Part shown: positions 1-6,332 of the stretch, piece after piece
Layout of the letters: each line of letters starts with the position of its first letter
Position numbering within the stretch: the stretch's first letter is position 1
Origin: Bacteroidota bacterium
GTDB taxonomy: Bacteria; Bacteroidota; Rhodothermia; Balneolales; Balneolaceae
Assembly (NCBI GenBank): GCA_024635465.1
Contig: JAGXIS010000121.1
Coordinates: 1-7,570, forward strand
Length of the DNA: 7,570 nucleotides
Direction: 5' to 3'
Translations under genes and position numbers: made by a program
The notes under the pieces: generated by a model
Told to the model about the DNA's origin: nothing
Databases searched by the model: none
What the model saw: only the letters and a program-made list of their open reading frames with translations

Positions 1-302
1 ACGAAAATAATGAGGATCTGAAAAAAGCACTTGATCAGATTAAAGAGGGATTTTTTAATGAGGATAAAACTCTCTACGATCCTATCATTGAAGCCATTTT
101 ACATAAAGGTGACTACTTCCTTGTACTTGCGGATTTTGAAGCATATGTCGAGACTCAAAACAAAGTTGACGATCTTTTTAAGAATCAGGATGAGTGGTTC
201 AGAAAAGCACTGTTGAACTCAGTTCGGGTTGGAAAGTTTTCGTCAGACAGAACGATTAGAGAATATGCTGAAGAGATTTGGAACGTGGAAGTGGAGGAGT
301 GA
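1..302 (+). CDS. glgP: Glycogen/maltodextrin phosphorylase, C-terminal end (partial)
   Basis: This is the 3' end of a gene whose start lies left of the window. The first full codon is at base 3 and TGA is at 300-302, leaving 99 visible residues. The product would be a cytoplasmic, pyridoxal-phosphate-dependent alpha-glucan phosphorylase, which releases glucose-1-phosphate from glycogen or maltodextrin. Recognition rests on the C-terminal signature of the family: a DYFLVLADFEAYV segment, then QNKVDDLFKNQDEWFRKA, and finally GKFSSDRTIREYAEEIW just before the stop. The lysine that holds the cofactor and the glucan-binding residues are upstream and cannot be checked. Glycogen phosphorylase (GlgP) and maltodextrin phosphorylase (MalP) share this tail, so the symbol is the likelier choice, not a certain one. 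The gene converges on the MATE gene across a repeat-bearing gap. Confidence 0.93.
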   Translation, partial: ENNEDLKKALDQIKEGFFNEDKTLYDPIIEAILHKGDYFLVLADFEAYVETQNKVDDLFKNQDEWFRKALLNSVRVGKFSSDRTIREYAEEIWNVEVEE

Positions 303-314
303 GAAGTATTTTCC

Positions 315-329
315 GACACCGGAGGTGTC
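315..329. repeat. Inverted repeat 1 after glgP (6-bp stem)
   Basis: The sequence GACACC-GGA-GGTGTC forms a perfect 6-bp stem with a 3-nt loop, 12 bp after the glgP stop. No T-run follows it on either strand, so it is not a convincing intrinsic terminator. It is the first of three inverted repeats in the 150-bp gap between the convergent glgP and MATE genes. Confidence 0.6.
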
Positions 330-341
330 AAACATGAATAG

Positions 342-362
342 CCCCGGGCAGCGCCCGTGGGG
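342..362. repeat. GC-rich REP-like inverted repeat 2
   Basis: CCCC-GGGC pairs with GCCC-GGGG around an AGC loop, with a 2-nt GT bulge in the right arm. Seven A residues follow at 363-369 on the plus strand. For a terminator reading leftward the T-run would have to follow the hairpin on the minus strand, but these A residues put the T-run before it, so the element does not fit a canonical terminator in either direction. It is much richer in GC than its surroundings. The shape, a GC-rich imperfect palindrome in a convergent intergenic gap, resembles REP elements mobilised by RAYT-type transposases. Its copy number cannot be seen from one window. Confidence 0.6.
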
Positions 363-404
363 AAAAAAAGGATCAATGGATTTTGCATCACGCATTGCCT
401 TGAG

Positions 405-425
405 ATCCTGAAATAAATTCAGGAT
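405..425. repeat. Inverted repeat 3 between glgP and MATE (8-bp stem)
   Basis: ATCCTGAA-ATAAA-TTCAGGAT is a perfect 8-bp stem with a 5-nt loop. It lies 28 bp from the MATE stop codon and 103 bp from the glgP stop. It could fold in RNA from either convergent gene and may slow or end transcription from both sides, but no T-tract follows on either strand. From memory, near-identical ATCCTGAA...TTCAGGAT sequences recur in intergenic regions of many bacterial genomes. That recollection needs a search. Confidence 0.6.
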
Positions 426-453
426 GACATAATGGATTGGATTGCCATAAACA

Positions 454-1809
454 TTACGCTTCTGGATAGGTCTTTTTATTCTTCCGTCTATGGTAAGCCA
501 TATAATAGAGGGTAATTAAGGCGGCTCCGATGTCTGCAATTGGGAAAGAGTACCAAATACCGTTCATACCGAAGTACACGGGCAGTATTAAAATGAGCGG
601 GATTAACAGAATCCTCTGTTTTGAAATGGATAGAATCAGTGCGGGAGTTGCTCTTCCAATGGCCTGAAAATATGCACCTCCAAGTAAGTTTATGGCAATG
701 AGTGGGGTGGCCAGAAATGCCAGTCTTAATGCGGGGGTAGTCTGACGAATCAGTTCGGGCTCATTTGTAAAGACAGATATGATTTGAGGTGTAAAAATCA
801 TGATCACTGAAAATATTCCAAAGGCAATCAGAGTTGCTGATAACATTGATAGGCGGATAATTTTAGTGACTCTGTCCATCAATTTGGCACCGTAGTTATA
901 CCCTACAATCGGAATAAACCCCTGAGTGATGCCGAGTACGGGGAAGTTCGCAAACATCATCAAACGTCCGATGATGCCATAAATAGACAGACCGAGTTCC
1001 CCCCCATAAATAAAAAGTGAATTATTCAATATGATCGAAAGGATACTGATTGTGCCTTGTCGGGCAAATGTAACAGATCCAAGAGCGATTGTCTCCCGGA
1101 TGATTGGCAGATCCGGTTTGAGGTTTTCTTTCGATAATTTCATCTGTGAATCTCCCTGTAAAAAAAACCAGGTTGCAAAAATTGCACTTGAAATATAGGA
1201 GATGGTTGTTGCCCAGGCTGCCCCTTCCAGCCCCATATCCAGTCCAATTATAAAAATAGGATCGAGTATTATATTTACGACTGCAGGTATCATGATCGTA
1301 AGCATCGCAATTCGCGGAAATCCTTCAGCCCGAATAACATTATTACTCATCATCCCCCAGGCTAAGAAGGGCGCACCGATCAGAACTATGGAAAAATATT
1401 GCAGTGCAGGCTCTTGAACGTCCCCTCTGCCACCAAAAAGTGCCAGAATTTGGTCAATGAAGATAAAACCAAGTACAACAAAAAGAACACCAAAGGTTAA
1501 CGTGAGTCCAACCTGATTTCCGAAGGTTCGATACGCTTTTTCGTCTTCTCCTTCCCCAAAAGATCGTGAAATAATAGAGGCTCCACCCACCCCTATCGCC
1601 ATCCCGATACTGGCTATCAGAAAAGTTATGGGCAATACAACCGTGATGGCCGCAATTCCCAAAGAACCGACCCATAAACCCACAAATATCGTGTCCACGA
1701 TGCCATAAATTGACATAACCAAAATACCGGCTGATGCAGGAATGGCCTGTTGTCTAAGAAGTTGTCCTAGCGGCTTAATGCCAAAATCATCCCGATTATT
1801 TGTACTCAA
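454..1809 (-). CDS. MATE-family multidrug efflux transporter
   Basis: A 451-residue polytopic inner-membrane protein, the usual MATE length, with about twelve hydrophobic segments in two related halves (roughly 20-215 and 235-435). Family marks include DTIFVG (39-44), the NNVIRAEGFPR stretch (156-166) and its second-half counterpart AYFQAIGRATPA (379-390), LDPIFI (182-187) and TQGFIPIVGYNYGAK (295-309). MATE proteins export cationic drugs, dyes or metabolites in exchange for Na+ or H+; substrate and ion cannot be read here. The start appears to be TTG at 1807-1809: an in-frame stop lies three codons upstream at 1816-1818, and the first in-frame ATG is codon 32, inside the first membrane helix. 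I see no Shine-Dalgarno sequence. It is monocistronic, divergent from the acetyltransferase gene and convergent with glgP. Confidence 0.94.
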   Translation of the reverse strand: MSTNNRDDFGIKPLGQLLRQQAIPASAGILVMSIYGIVDTIFVGLWVGSLGIAAITVVLPITFLIASIGMAIGVGGASIISRSFGEGEDEKAYRTFGNQVGLTLTFGVLFVVLGFIFIDQILALFGGRGDVQEPALQYFSIVLIGAPFLAWGMMSNNVIRAEGFPRIAMLTIMIPAVVNIILDPIFIIGLDMGLEGAAWATTISYISSAIFATWFFLQGDSQMKLSKENLKPDLPIIRETIALGSVTFARQGTISILSIILNNSLFIYGGELGLSIYGIIGRLMMFANFPVLGITQGFIPIVGYNYGAKLMDRVTKIIRLSMLSATLIAFGIFSVIMIFTPQIISVFTNEPELIRQTTPALRLAFLATPLIAINLLGGAYFQAIGRATPALILSISKQRILLIPLILILPVYFGMNGIWYSFPIADIGAALITLYYMAYHRRKNKKTYPEA

Positions 1810-1854
1810 AAGTATTTATTTCGTATGGATTTGGTATAGTATACATCATAAATG

Positions 1855-1882
1855 GATATAGCATTTCATCAAGGGGTGTCAA
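1855..1882 (-). promoter_or_regulatory. Candidate promoter for the MATE gene
   Basis: On the minus strand a perfect TTGACA (1882-1877) is followed after 16 bp by TATATC (1860-1855), about 45 bp before the TTG start. It is a reasonable sigma-70-like pair, but many Bacteroidota-type genomes use a different -33/-7 consensus, so the match may be chance. The 209-bp gap between the two divergent genes must hold both promoters. Confidence 0.33.
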
Positions 1883-1964
1883 AATGATGTAAAAAAATGT
1901 TACTATGGTCTGATCTATTTTAGTTAACAATAGGATCTATACGCTCTTTACAGTAAAAGGTTTT

Positions 1965-1994
1965 TTGATATATTCAACGTGAAAGGTTTATAAA
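1965..1994 (+). promoter_or_regulatory. Candidate promoter for the GNAT-like gene
   Basis: TTGATA (1965-1970) and TATAAA (1989-1994) are separated by 18 bp, giving a predicted start of transcription near 2001 and a leader of under 20 nt before the ATG at 2019. A second -10-like TATAAT at 2005-2010 has no matching -35 and would make the transcript nearly leaderless. There is no Shine-Dalgarno sequence before the ATG. This is motif matching only. Confidence 0.35.
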
Positions 1995-2018
1995 CAAATC
2001 AATTTATAATCTGATGGT

Positions 2019-2303
2019 ATGAAAGTTGAACATGAGTCTAATGAAACAAAAGGTGTCTTTTTTATCGAAAGGGATGGTGAGCGGATCGCTCATATGACCT
2101 ATTCTAAATGGGGGAATAAAAAATTTATTATTGATCACACAGAAGTTTCGGACGAGCTTCGTGGTAAAGGGGCAGGTAAACAGCTGGTGATGGCTGCAGT
2201 GTCGTATGCAAGAGAGAATGAGATGAAGATTTTACCTCTCTGTCCGTTCGCCCAATCTGTTTTTGGCAAAACTAAAGAGATACAAGATGTATTAAGCCGT
2301 TGA
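2019..2303 (+). CDS. Small GNAT-like N-acetyltransferase (Acetyltransf_CG type)
   Basis: A 94-residue soluble protein, typical of the compact single-domain GNAT-like family exemplified by bacterial YjdJ and human NATD1. It keeps the family landmarks: a DHTEV beta-strand (39-43), the acetyl-CoA phosphate-binding loop LRGKGAGKQL (47-56, with the RGKGAG variant of R/Q-x-x-G-x-G/A), and LPLCPFA (72-78) holding the conserved cysteine (Cys75) from which the family takes its name. The substrate is unknown for most members, so none is assigned. The ATG at 2019 is chosen because the earlier ATG at 2014 runs into a stop after one codon. It is divergent from the MATE gene and probably transcribed alone. 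Confidence 0.9.
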   Translation: MKVEHESNETKGVFFIERDGERIAHMTYSKWGNKKFIIDHTEVSDELRGKGAGKQLVMAAVSYARENEMKILPLCPFAQSVFGKTKEIQDVLSR

Positions 2304-2318
2304 TAGTACAAGCTTAAG

Positions 2319-2332
2319 ATTAAGCGCTTAAT
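2319..2332. promoter_or_regulatory. Perfect 14-bp palindrome downstream of the GNAT-like gene
   Basis: ATTAAGCGCTTAAT is perfectly self-complementary and lies 15 bp after the GNAT-like stop and 106 bp before the mscS start. It overlaps a second possible pairing, GCTTAA (2312-2317) with TTAAGC (2320-2325). It has the form of an operator for a dimeric regulator. As a terminator it is weak, because the palindrome has no loop bases and no T-run follows. Confidence 0.4.
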
Positions 2333-2341
2333 ATAGTCCGT

Positions 2342-2361
2342 AGGGGCAAAACAGGGGTAAA
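2342..2361 (+). repeat. Two direct repeats AGGGGYAAA, 11-bp period
   Basis: AGGGGCAAA (2342-2350) and AGGGGTAAA (2353-2361) repeat at an 11-bp interval, about one helical turn, in the 135-bp gap before mscS. Such spacing is typical of protein-binding half-sites on one DNA face, but two short copies may also be chance. The rest of the gap (2362-2438) is AT-rich and shows no convincing promoter. Confidence 0.3.
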
Positions 2362-2438
2362 TAAATATGTGAATGATAAGGACTCTTTTATCTGTTATCT
2401 TATTGCAGATTAATTGATATACAAATGATATTTGAAAT

Positions 2439-3350
2439 ATGGAGATGGAGTTTCAGGAAATCTTAACTAAAGCCAGAGAGATCTTAGCGATTGAGCTATT
2501 CACAGTTCAGAGTGACCCAATTACTATTGGCTCCATTCTTGTATTTTTAATCTTCTTCATTGGTTTTTTAGTTTTGGGTTCCATAACCCGCAGAGTTCTT
2601 CAAAACAGATTTTTGAAGAAATTTAATATCGATTCAGGTCTTCAATTCACACTGGCAAGGGTTGCTCAATACATTATTGTAATCATCGGTGTATTGATCT
2701 CATTTCAGTTTCTAGAGATCAACCTCACTAGTCTGGCAGTTGTTTTCGGTCTGCTTTCAGTAGGTATAGGTTTTGGCCTGCAGAACATCACAGCAAACTT
2801 CATATCCGGTCTGATCATCATGTTTGAACGGCCGATCAGTGTAGGGGATAGAGTTCAGGTTGATGATAAGGAGGGAGATGTGACGGAGATCAGTATCCGT
2901 TCAACCATGATTCGAACATTAAATAATATTTCAATCATAGTACCCAATACAAAGTTTGTAGAGAATGATGTTGTTAATTTTTCTCATGGAGACCCAACGT
3001 TCAGACTGGATATCGATGTGGGTGTATCTTATTCTTCTAACTTGGATACTGTTTTAAAAGCACTGAATGAAGTTGCAGAAGAACATCCAAAAGTGATGGA
3101 TATTCCCCAACATAAAGTTCACTTGACAAACTTCGGGGACTCTTCATGGGATATGAAACTGCTTGTCTGGATTCCCAATGTGAAAGAGCGTTATACCCTC
3201 AGAAATGAGATCAATCAGGCCATTGTTAGAAAATTCAAAGAGCACGAGATTGAGATTCCATTTCCACAACGAGATCTTCATTTGAGAACAAGTATTGCGC
3301 ATCCGGAAGAAAAGTCTGCATCGGATAGGGTGACAGAGGAAGGGAAGTGA
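2439..3350 (+). CDS. mscS: MscS-family mechanosensitive ion channel
   Basis: A 303-residue inner-membrane channel, close to the size of E. coli MscS (286 aa), so it belongs to the small three-helix class. These channels open under membrane tension in hypo-osmotic shock and release solutes. Membrane helices lie near 28-48, 72-92 and 98-128. The third, pore-lining helix has the Gly-rich packing face (GLLSVGIGFGLQNITANFISG) ending in MFERP, followed by GDRVQVDDKEGDV of the beta domain (136-148), IIVPN (166-170) and the VNFS strand (179-182). The C-terminal alpha/beta vestibule domain runs from about 185 to 282 and ends in IPFPQRDLHL, after which some 20 charged residues form a tail. ATG 2439 and ATG 2445 are both possible starts; neither has a clear ribosome-binding site. 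It ends 3 bp from the convergent tonB. Confidence 0.95.
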   Translation: MEMEFQEILTKAREILAIELFTVQSDPITIGSILVFLIFFIGFLVLGSITRRVLQNRFLKKFNIDSGLQFTLARVAQYIIVIIGVLISFQFLEINLTSLAVVFGLLSVGIGFGLQNITANFISGLIIMFERPISVGDRVQVDDKEGDVTEISIRSTMIRTLNNISIIVPNTKFVENDVVNFSHGDPTFRLDIDVGVSYSSNLDTVLKALNEVAEEHPKVMDIPQHKVHLTNFGDSSWDMKLLVWIPNVKERYTLRNEINQAIVRKFKEHEIEIPFPQRDLHLRTSIAHPEEKSASDRVTEEGK

Positions 3351-3353
3351 AAA

Positions 3354-4184
3354 TCATTCCAAAACAAAGCGAAAAGTAATGGTACCCCACTGTACTTCTC
3401 TGGGTACTCCGGAGGGTAGGGGTGAAAATCGCCAGCTTCTCAGAGTTCGCATCACTTCACGTTCCAATTCCGGATTCATTTTTTTCATGGGCATTACCCT
3501 GCCGAGTGATCCGTCCGGATTTACTTCAAATCGAATTGTGATAACAGCTTCTTCATTTGTCTGATTGGTGGGCAGTGGCTGTGACACTGGATTTCGGTTT
3601 AGATCGCCATCCCACTGAAGGTCGTACGGAGCCGATCGATCGTCAGTGTTTCCGATACCCTGATCCACATTGGGATCGCCTTCAGCGCCACGTACATCAC
3701 CGCTTTCAGGAACGCCCTGACTTATTTGCTCAGCTTCCTGTGTAAGTGGAGGAGTAACTTCTTCTACTTCTTCCTCAGTTACTTCTACAACTTGCGGTTC
3801 GATGACTTCTGTTTCCGGAGTTTCAACTACTTCATCATCAACAATTTCTTCAACCTGATCGGGCAGATCAACGGGTTTTGCAATCTCTTCAACAGGATCC
3901 TGTGGTGTTTCAACCGGCTCTACTATCTCCGGATCGGGTTCATTTGGTTCGACTTCAGCCGGATTGGGTCGGGTTGCCACTTCCTGTTGTTGCACCGGTG
4001 CGCGTTCTGCGACGGTACCGCTTCTAAACTCTCCAAGGGTCACCTCAATAAATGAAGAACGTTGATCCGTATTAAAATCGATCGTGTAAAGTAGAGCAAT
4101 AATAATAATGACAATGTGTATCGCTGCCGTTACGCTGGCTCCAAAGCGATCATCATCTTCAAAATATTTTTTTAACCAATCCAT
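3354..4184 (-). CDS. tonB: TonB-family energy transducer
   Basis: A 276-residue protein that would carry proton-motive energy from ExbB/ExbD across the periplasm to outer-membrane receptors. The order is classical: a short cytoplasmic N-terminus, one membrane helix (about 16-35, rich in Ile), a long Pro/Glu/Val-rich periplasmic spacer (about 60-160), a Gly/Asp-rich stretch (160-182), and a TonB C-terminal domain (about 186-276). In the last, AVITIRFEVNPDGSLG (213-228) and LRSWRFSPLPSG (248-259) are the family signatures. The spacer is strongly acidic, with few of the Lys-Pro repeats of enterobacterial TonB. ATG 4182-4184 is 9 bp after the exbD stop. It is the last gene of the operon and converges on mscS. 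Confidence 0.93.
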   Translation of the reverse strand: MDWLKKYFEDDDRFGASVTAAIHIVIIIIALLYTIDFNTDQRSSFIEVTLGEFRSGTVAERAPVQQQEVATRPNPAEVEPNEPDPEIVEPVETPQDPVEEIAKPVDLPDQVEEIVDDEVVETPETEVIEPQVVEVTEEEVEEVTPPLTQEAEQISQGVPESGDVRGAEGDPNVDQGIGNTDDRSAPYDLQWDGDLNRNPVSQPLPTNQTNEEAVITIRFEVNPDGSLGRVMPMKKMNPELEREVMRTLRSWRFSPLPSGVPREVQWGTITFRFVLE

Positions 4185-4193
4185 TATCTGTTT

Positions 4194-4598
4194 TTAATCT
4201 CGTTCAGTCGCCATTACAATACTCATATTCAATGCTCTGCCTATATTCATAACTCTGACAGCATCATCTACGCGGGCATCTCTGTCTGCACGTATTACTA
4301 ACGAAGCATTTGGCTTATTCTGATAAACTTGTTGAATGATTAACGAAAGGTTTGCCCTTGGAGTCTGTTCGCCATCCACAAAAAAATCACCATCTGGGGT
4401 AATAGCCACAGAAATCTGGTTCGCTTCTGTCGTTACACTTGATGTAGCTTGTGGCACATTGACACGGATCCCAAAATTAGTAACAAATGAGGATGTAAGC
4501 AGAAAGAATATGAGCAACAGCAAAATAATATCAGTCAATGATGACTGAGAGAACATAGAAAGCGGTTCTTTAATACTACTGTCTTCTCTGAAGTCCAT
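4194..4598 (-). CDS. exbD: ExbD/TolR-family proton channel subunit
   Basis: A 134-residue protein with the ExbD/TolR layout: a short cytoplasmic N-terminus, one membrane helix (about 21-38) carrying the essential proton-relay aspartate (Asp23 in SSLTDIILLLL), and a periplasmic domain (about 45-134) that ends with the LVIRADRDARVDDAVRVMN segment typical of the family. With ExbB it forms the proton-driven motor for TonB. It begins 4 bp after exbB, and the neighbouring tonB favours ExbD over TolR. Only one exbD copy is present, whereas many Bacteroidota Ton operons carry two. Confidence 0.94.
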   Translation of the reverse strand: MDFREDSSIKEPLSMFSQSSLTDIILLLLIFFLLTSSFVTNFGIRVNVPQATSSVTTEANQISVAITPDGDFFVDGEQTPRANLSLIIQQVYQNKPNASLVIRADRDARVDDAVRVMNIGRALNMSIVMATERD

Positions 4599-4602
4599 GG
4601 AA

Positions 4603-5325
4603 TTAATCCTCCTGACGCTTTTTAGGTGTCGGAGCCTGAAGAAGATCTACAAAATCAGCAGATGCATTTTCAAGTTCAAAAATCATTCGATTGATCTTGC
4701 CAAGGAGATAGTTATAAAAACCAAATGCGATAATACCTACAATTAATCCGGTCGCAGTGGTGATCAGCGCTTCCCATATCCCACCTGCAAGTACACTTGG
4801 GTTTACATTCCCCTGAAGGGATTGAATATCCATAAATGCACGGATCATCCCTGTAACGGTACCTGTAAATCCGATCAGTGGTGCTACACCGGCAATGGTT
4901 GCAAGCCAGTTCATTCGCTTTTCAAGCTGGAAGATCTCTTTTTTCCCTGCTTTTCTAATAGAGTCCTGAATATCAACGATAGGACGCCCCAATTTGCGAA
5001 TACCGGCTTTCAGAATTCTGGCGAGCGGTTTATCAAACTCTTCGCAATATTGAATCGCTCTTTGCTGACTGCCTGATTTTAAAAGAGATTCAATGGAATT
5101 AAGAGTGTGATTGATATCCATTTTGGAATTCTCCAAAGATCTCCACCGCTCAGCAATTACATAAATTGTAAGAACAGAAAGAATGAAGAGAGGGATCATT
5201 AATAATCCACCCTGGGAGAGAATTTCTAAAAAAGAGATCGACGAATCATCCTGCATCATATCCATAAGCAGGGAATCAGTCTCTGTTGTTTGAGCCTGTA
5301 GTTTCAGAAAATAGATGATATTCAT
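4603..5325 (-). CDS. exbB: ExbB (MotA/TolQ/ExbB proton channel family)
   Basis: A 240-residue inner-membrane protein with three membrane helices: about 36-58, 139-165 and 179-207. Helices 2 and 3 carry the family signature, with APLIGFTGTVTGMIRAF (148-164) and GGIWEALITTATGL (181-194), including the pore-lining threonines. The large cytoplasmic loop (about 60-138) is charged and helical, as in ExbB and TolQ. ExbB pentamers surround the ExbD helices and conduct protons to energise TonB. The N-terminal 35 residues before helix 1 include a short hydrophobic run and a DMMQDD stretch, a longer N-terminus than in E. coli TolQ. The start ATG (5323-5325) is 14 bp after the HU/SPOR stop, with no Shine-Dalgarno sequence. 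Confidence 0.95.
   Translation of the reverse strand: MNIIYFLKLQAQTTETDSLLMDMMQDDSSISFLEILSQGGLLMIPLFILSVLTIYVIAERWRSLENSKMDINHTLNSIESLLKSGSQQRAIQYCEEFDKPLARILKAGIRKLGRPIVDIQDSIRKAGKKEIFQLEKRMNWLATIAGVAPLIGFTGTVTGMIRAFMDIQSLQGNVNPSVLAGGIWEALITTATGLIVGIIAFGFYNYLLGKINRMIFELENASADFVDLLQAPTPKKRQED
4608..4613 (-). promoter_or_regulatory. Strong Shine-Dalgarno sequence for exbD
   Basis: On the minus strand AGGAGG sits 9 nt before the exbD ATG, inside the last codons of exbB. It is the only perfect Shine-Dalgarno match I find before a start codon in the window; the other genes have weak or no such site. It fixes the exbD start and may give ExbD its own translation rate relative to ExbB. Confidence 0.7.
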
Positions 5326-5339
5326 GTAAGTGATTATTG

Positions 5340-6332
5340 TTACTGTATACGTTGTATGAAATTATTTTCGTTGAATGGTTCGGGGAGTGTTAGTGCTGCC
5401 TCTTGTGCATCCGGGATGCTTTCAAATTGTCCTAGACTAACTCTCCAGACTTCCAGACTATCTACGACTCTCGCGGTAATATGAACCCTGTATCCATCAG
5501 CACTAAAATTTTCAGCAACATCTTCTGCACGCAATTCATTGTAAAATGAGTGGATTACGATAGAATATTCATTATTAGCTTCCTCCACTACCACTCCGGT
5601 TAGACCATACATCTGATCTTCAGTTGGAACCGTTGCCTCTACAATTTGTTCCTCAACCGGTTCATTATTAATGGAATCTTCTTCAATAATTTCAGCACTT
5701 GTTTCATTACTCACGATTTCCGGTTCATTGTCAGTGACCATCTCTTGTGAATCTGTACTACCGGATTCTTGTGGCGCCGGCTCACTTACAGCTATAGAAT
5801 TCTCTGAAACGGAGTCCATCGGTCGATTAAAGTAGATGAGTGCGCCAATAAATAGTATTGCAAAAAAAGCAAGTAGTGCCCAAACTGCACTGCGGTCTCT
5901 TTTCTTGCGATTAGGTTGTTTCGAAATGGGTTTTGCTGCCGGTTTAGGGTTTGGTGGCGCTTTCGGTTTTTCGGGTGGACTCTTTCGATCGGATTTAGGC
6001 ACTACAATTAAATCATCAGTAGCACTGATTGAGCCGGATGGATCATCATCATCCGGGATGGCAGTATTTCTTTCAGGTTTGAGCTCAACCGGTTTCATTC
6101 CGGCATATTTAAAACTAATCTCTGTAGAGAGTTCCTCAGAAGGCTCAAATTTTAAGTCACCCTCTTGATCAAAGAAAAAGAGCCCAAATTCTTTTATTTC
6201 AAGTGCTTTACCCCTGTCAGCAGCATCCAGAATTCTTTCAATTAACTGTTCGAGTTGGTTTTCAACCTCTATCGGTGAAAGACTCGTTTTTTCGATCAGA
6301 AGGTCTACTAGTTTCGTTCTGTCAATTGTCAT
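5340..6332 (-). CDS. Membrane-anchored HU-like domain / SPOR domain fusion protein
   Basis: A 330-residue protein in four parts. Residues 1-78 resemble an HU/IHF fold: two helices from IDRTKLVDLLIEKTSLSP through LEQLIERILDAADRG, then a strand ALEIKEFGLFF. The long basic DNA-contacting arm of classical HU is replaced by a short acidic segment and FEPSEEL. A Lys/Pro-rich linker (about 114-145) leads to one membrane helix (149-168), then an acidic Glu/Ser linker (169-245) and a C-terminal SPOR domain (about 253-330; YSIVIHSF, A-x-x-V-A-E-x-F, GYRVHI, WRVSLGQF). SPOR domains bind peptidoglycan stripped of stem peptides at division sites, so the HU-like part should face the cytoplasm. The architecture fits the CCDC81-like HU clade of Bacteroidota. 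The start is ATG 6332, with AAGG 6 nt upstream; an in-frame TTG at 6362 would add ten residues and is less likely. Confidence 0.85.
   Translation of the reverse strand: MTIDRTKLVDLLIEKTSLSPIEVENQLEQLIERILDAADRGKALEIKEFGLFFFDQEGDLKFEPSEELSTEISFKYAGMKPVELKPERNTAIPDDDDPSGSISATDDLIVVPKSDRKSPPEKPKAPPNPKPAAKPISKQPNRKKRDRSAVWALLAFFAILFIGALIYFNRPMDSVSENSIAVSEPAPQESGSTDSQEMVTDNEPEIVSNETSAEIIEEDSINNEPVEEQIVEATVPTEDQMYGLTGVVVEEANNEYSIVIHSFYNELRAEDVAENFSADGYRVHITARVVDSLEVWRVSLGQFESIPDAQEAALTLPEPFNENNFIQRIQ

Noticed and set aside
342..369. GC-rich hairpin with an adjoining seven-base A-run as an intrinsic terminator
   Set aside because: The A-run lies 3' of the hairpin on the plus strand and would be a T-run 5' of it on the minus strand. 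Neither direction gives a hairpin followed by a T-run.
31..411. Short open frames on both strands over the glgP end and the repeat gap
   Set aside because: The real glgP frame reads through to 302 with clear family sequence. The frame at 229-411 and the one at 185-391 run across the inverted repeats and have no protein-like pattern.
1838..1843. TATACT on the minus strand as the -10 of the MATE promoter
   Set aside because: No matching -35 lies at a suitable distance and there is no extended -10, so the TTGACA/TATATC pair further upstream is preferred.
1912..1940. Direct repeat GATCTAT (1912-1918 and 1934-1940), 22 bp apart, in the divergent promoter region
   Set aside because: Seven-base repeats are expected by chance in AT-rich sequence of this length, and there is no additional symmetry or clear link to either promoter.
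3726..4055. Plus-strand open frame of 109 codons rich in Phe, Asn and Tyr
   Set aside because: It is the antisense image of the Glu/Pro/Val-rich spacer of tonB, which lacks stop codons in this frame because of its biased composition. It has no recognisable domain.
5836..6168. Plus-strand open frame of 110 codons within the HU/SPOR gene
   Set aside because: It is antisense to the linker and membrane helix of a well-supported gene, and its composition is explained by that overlap.
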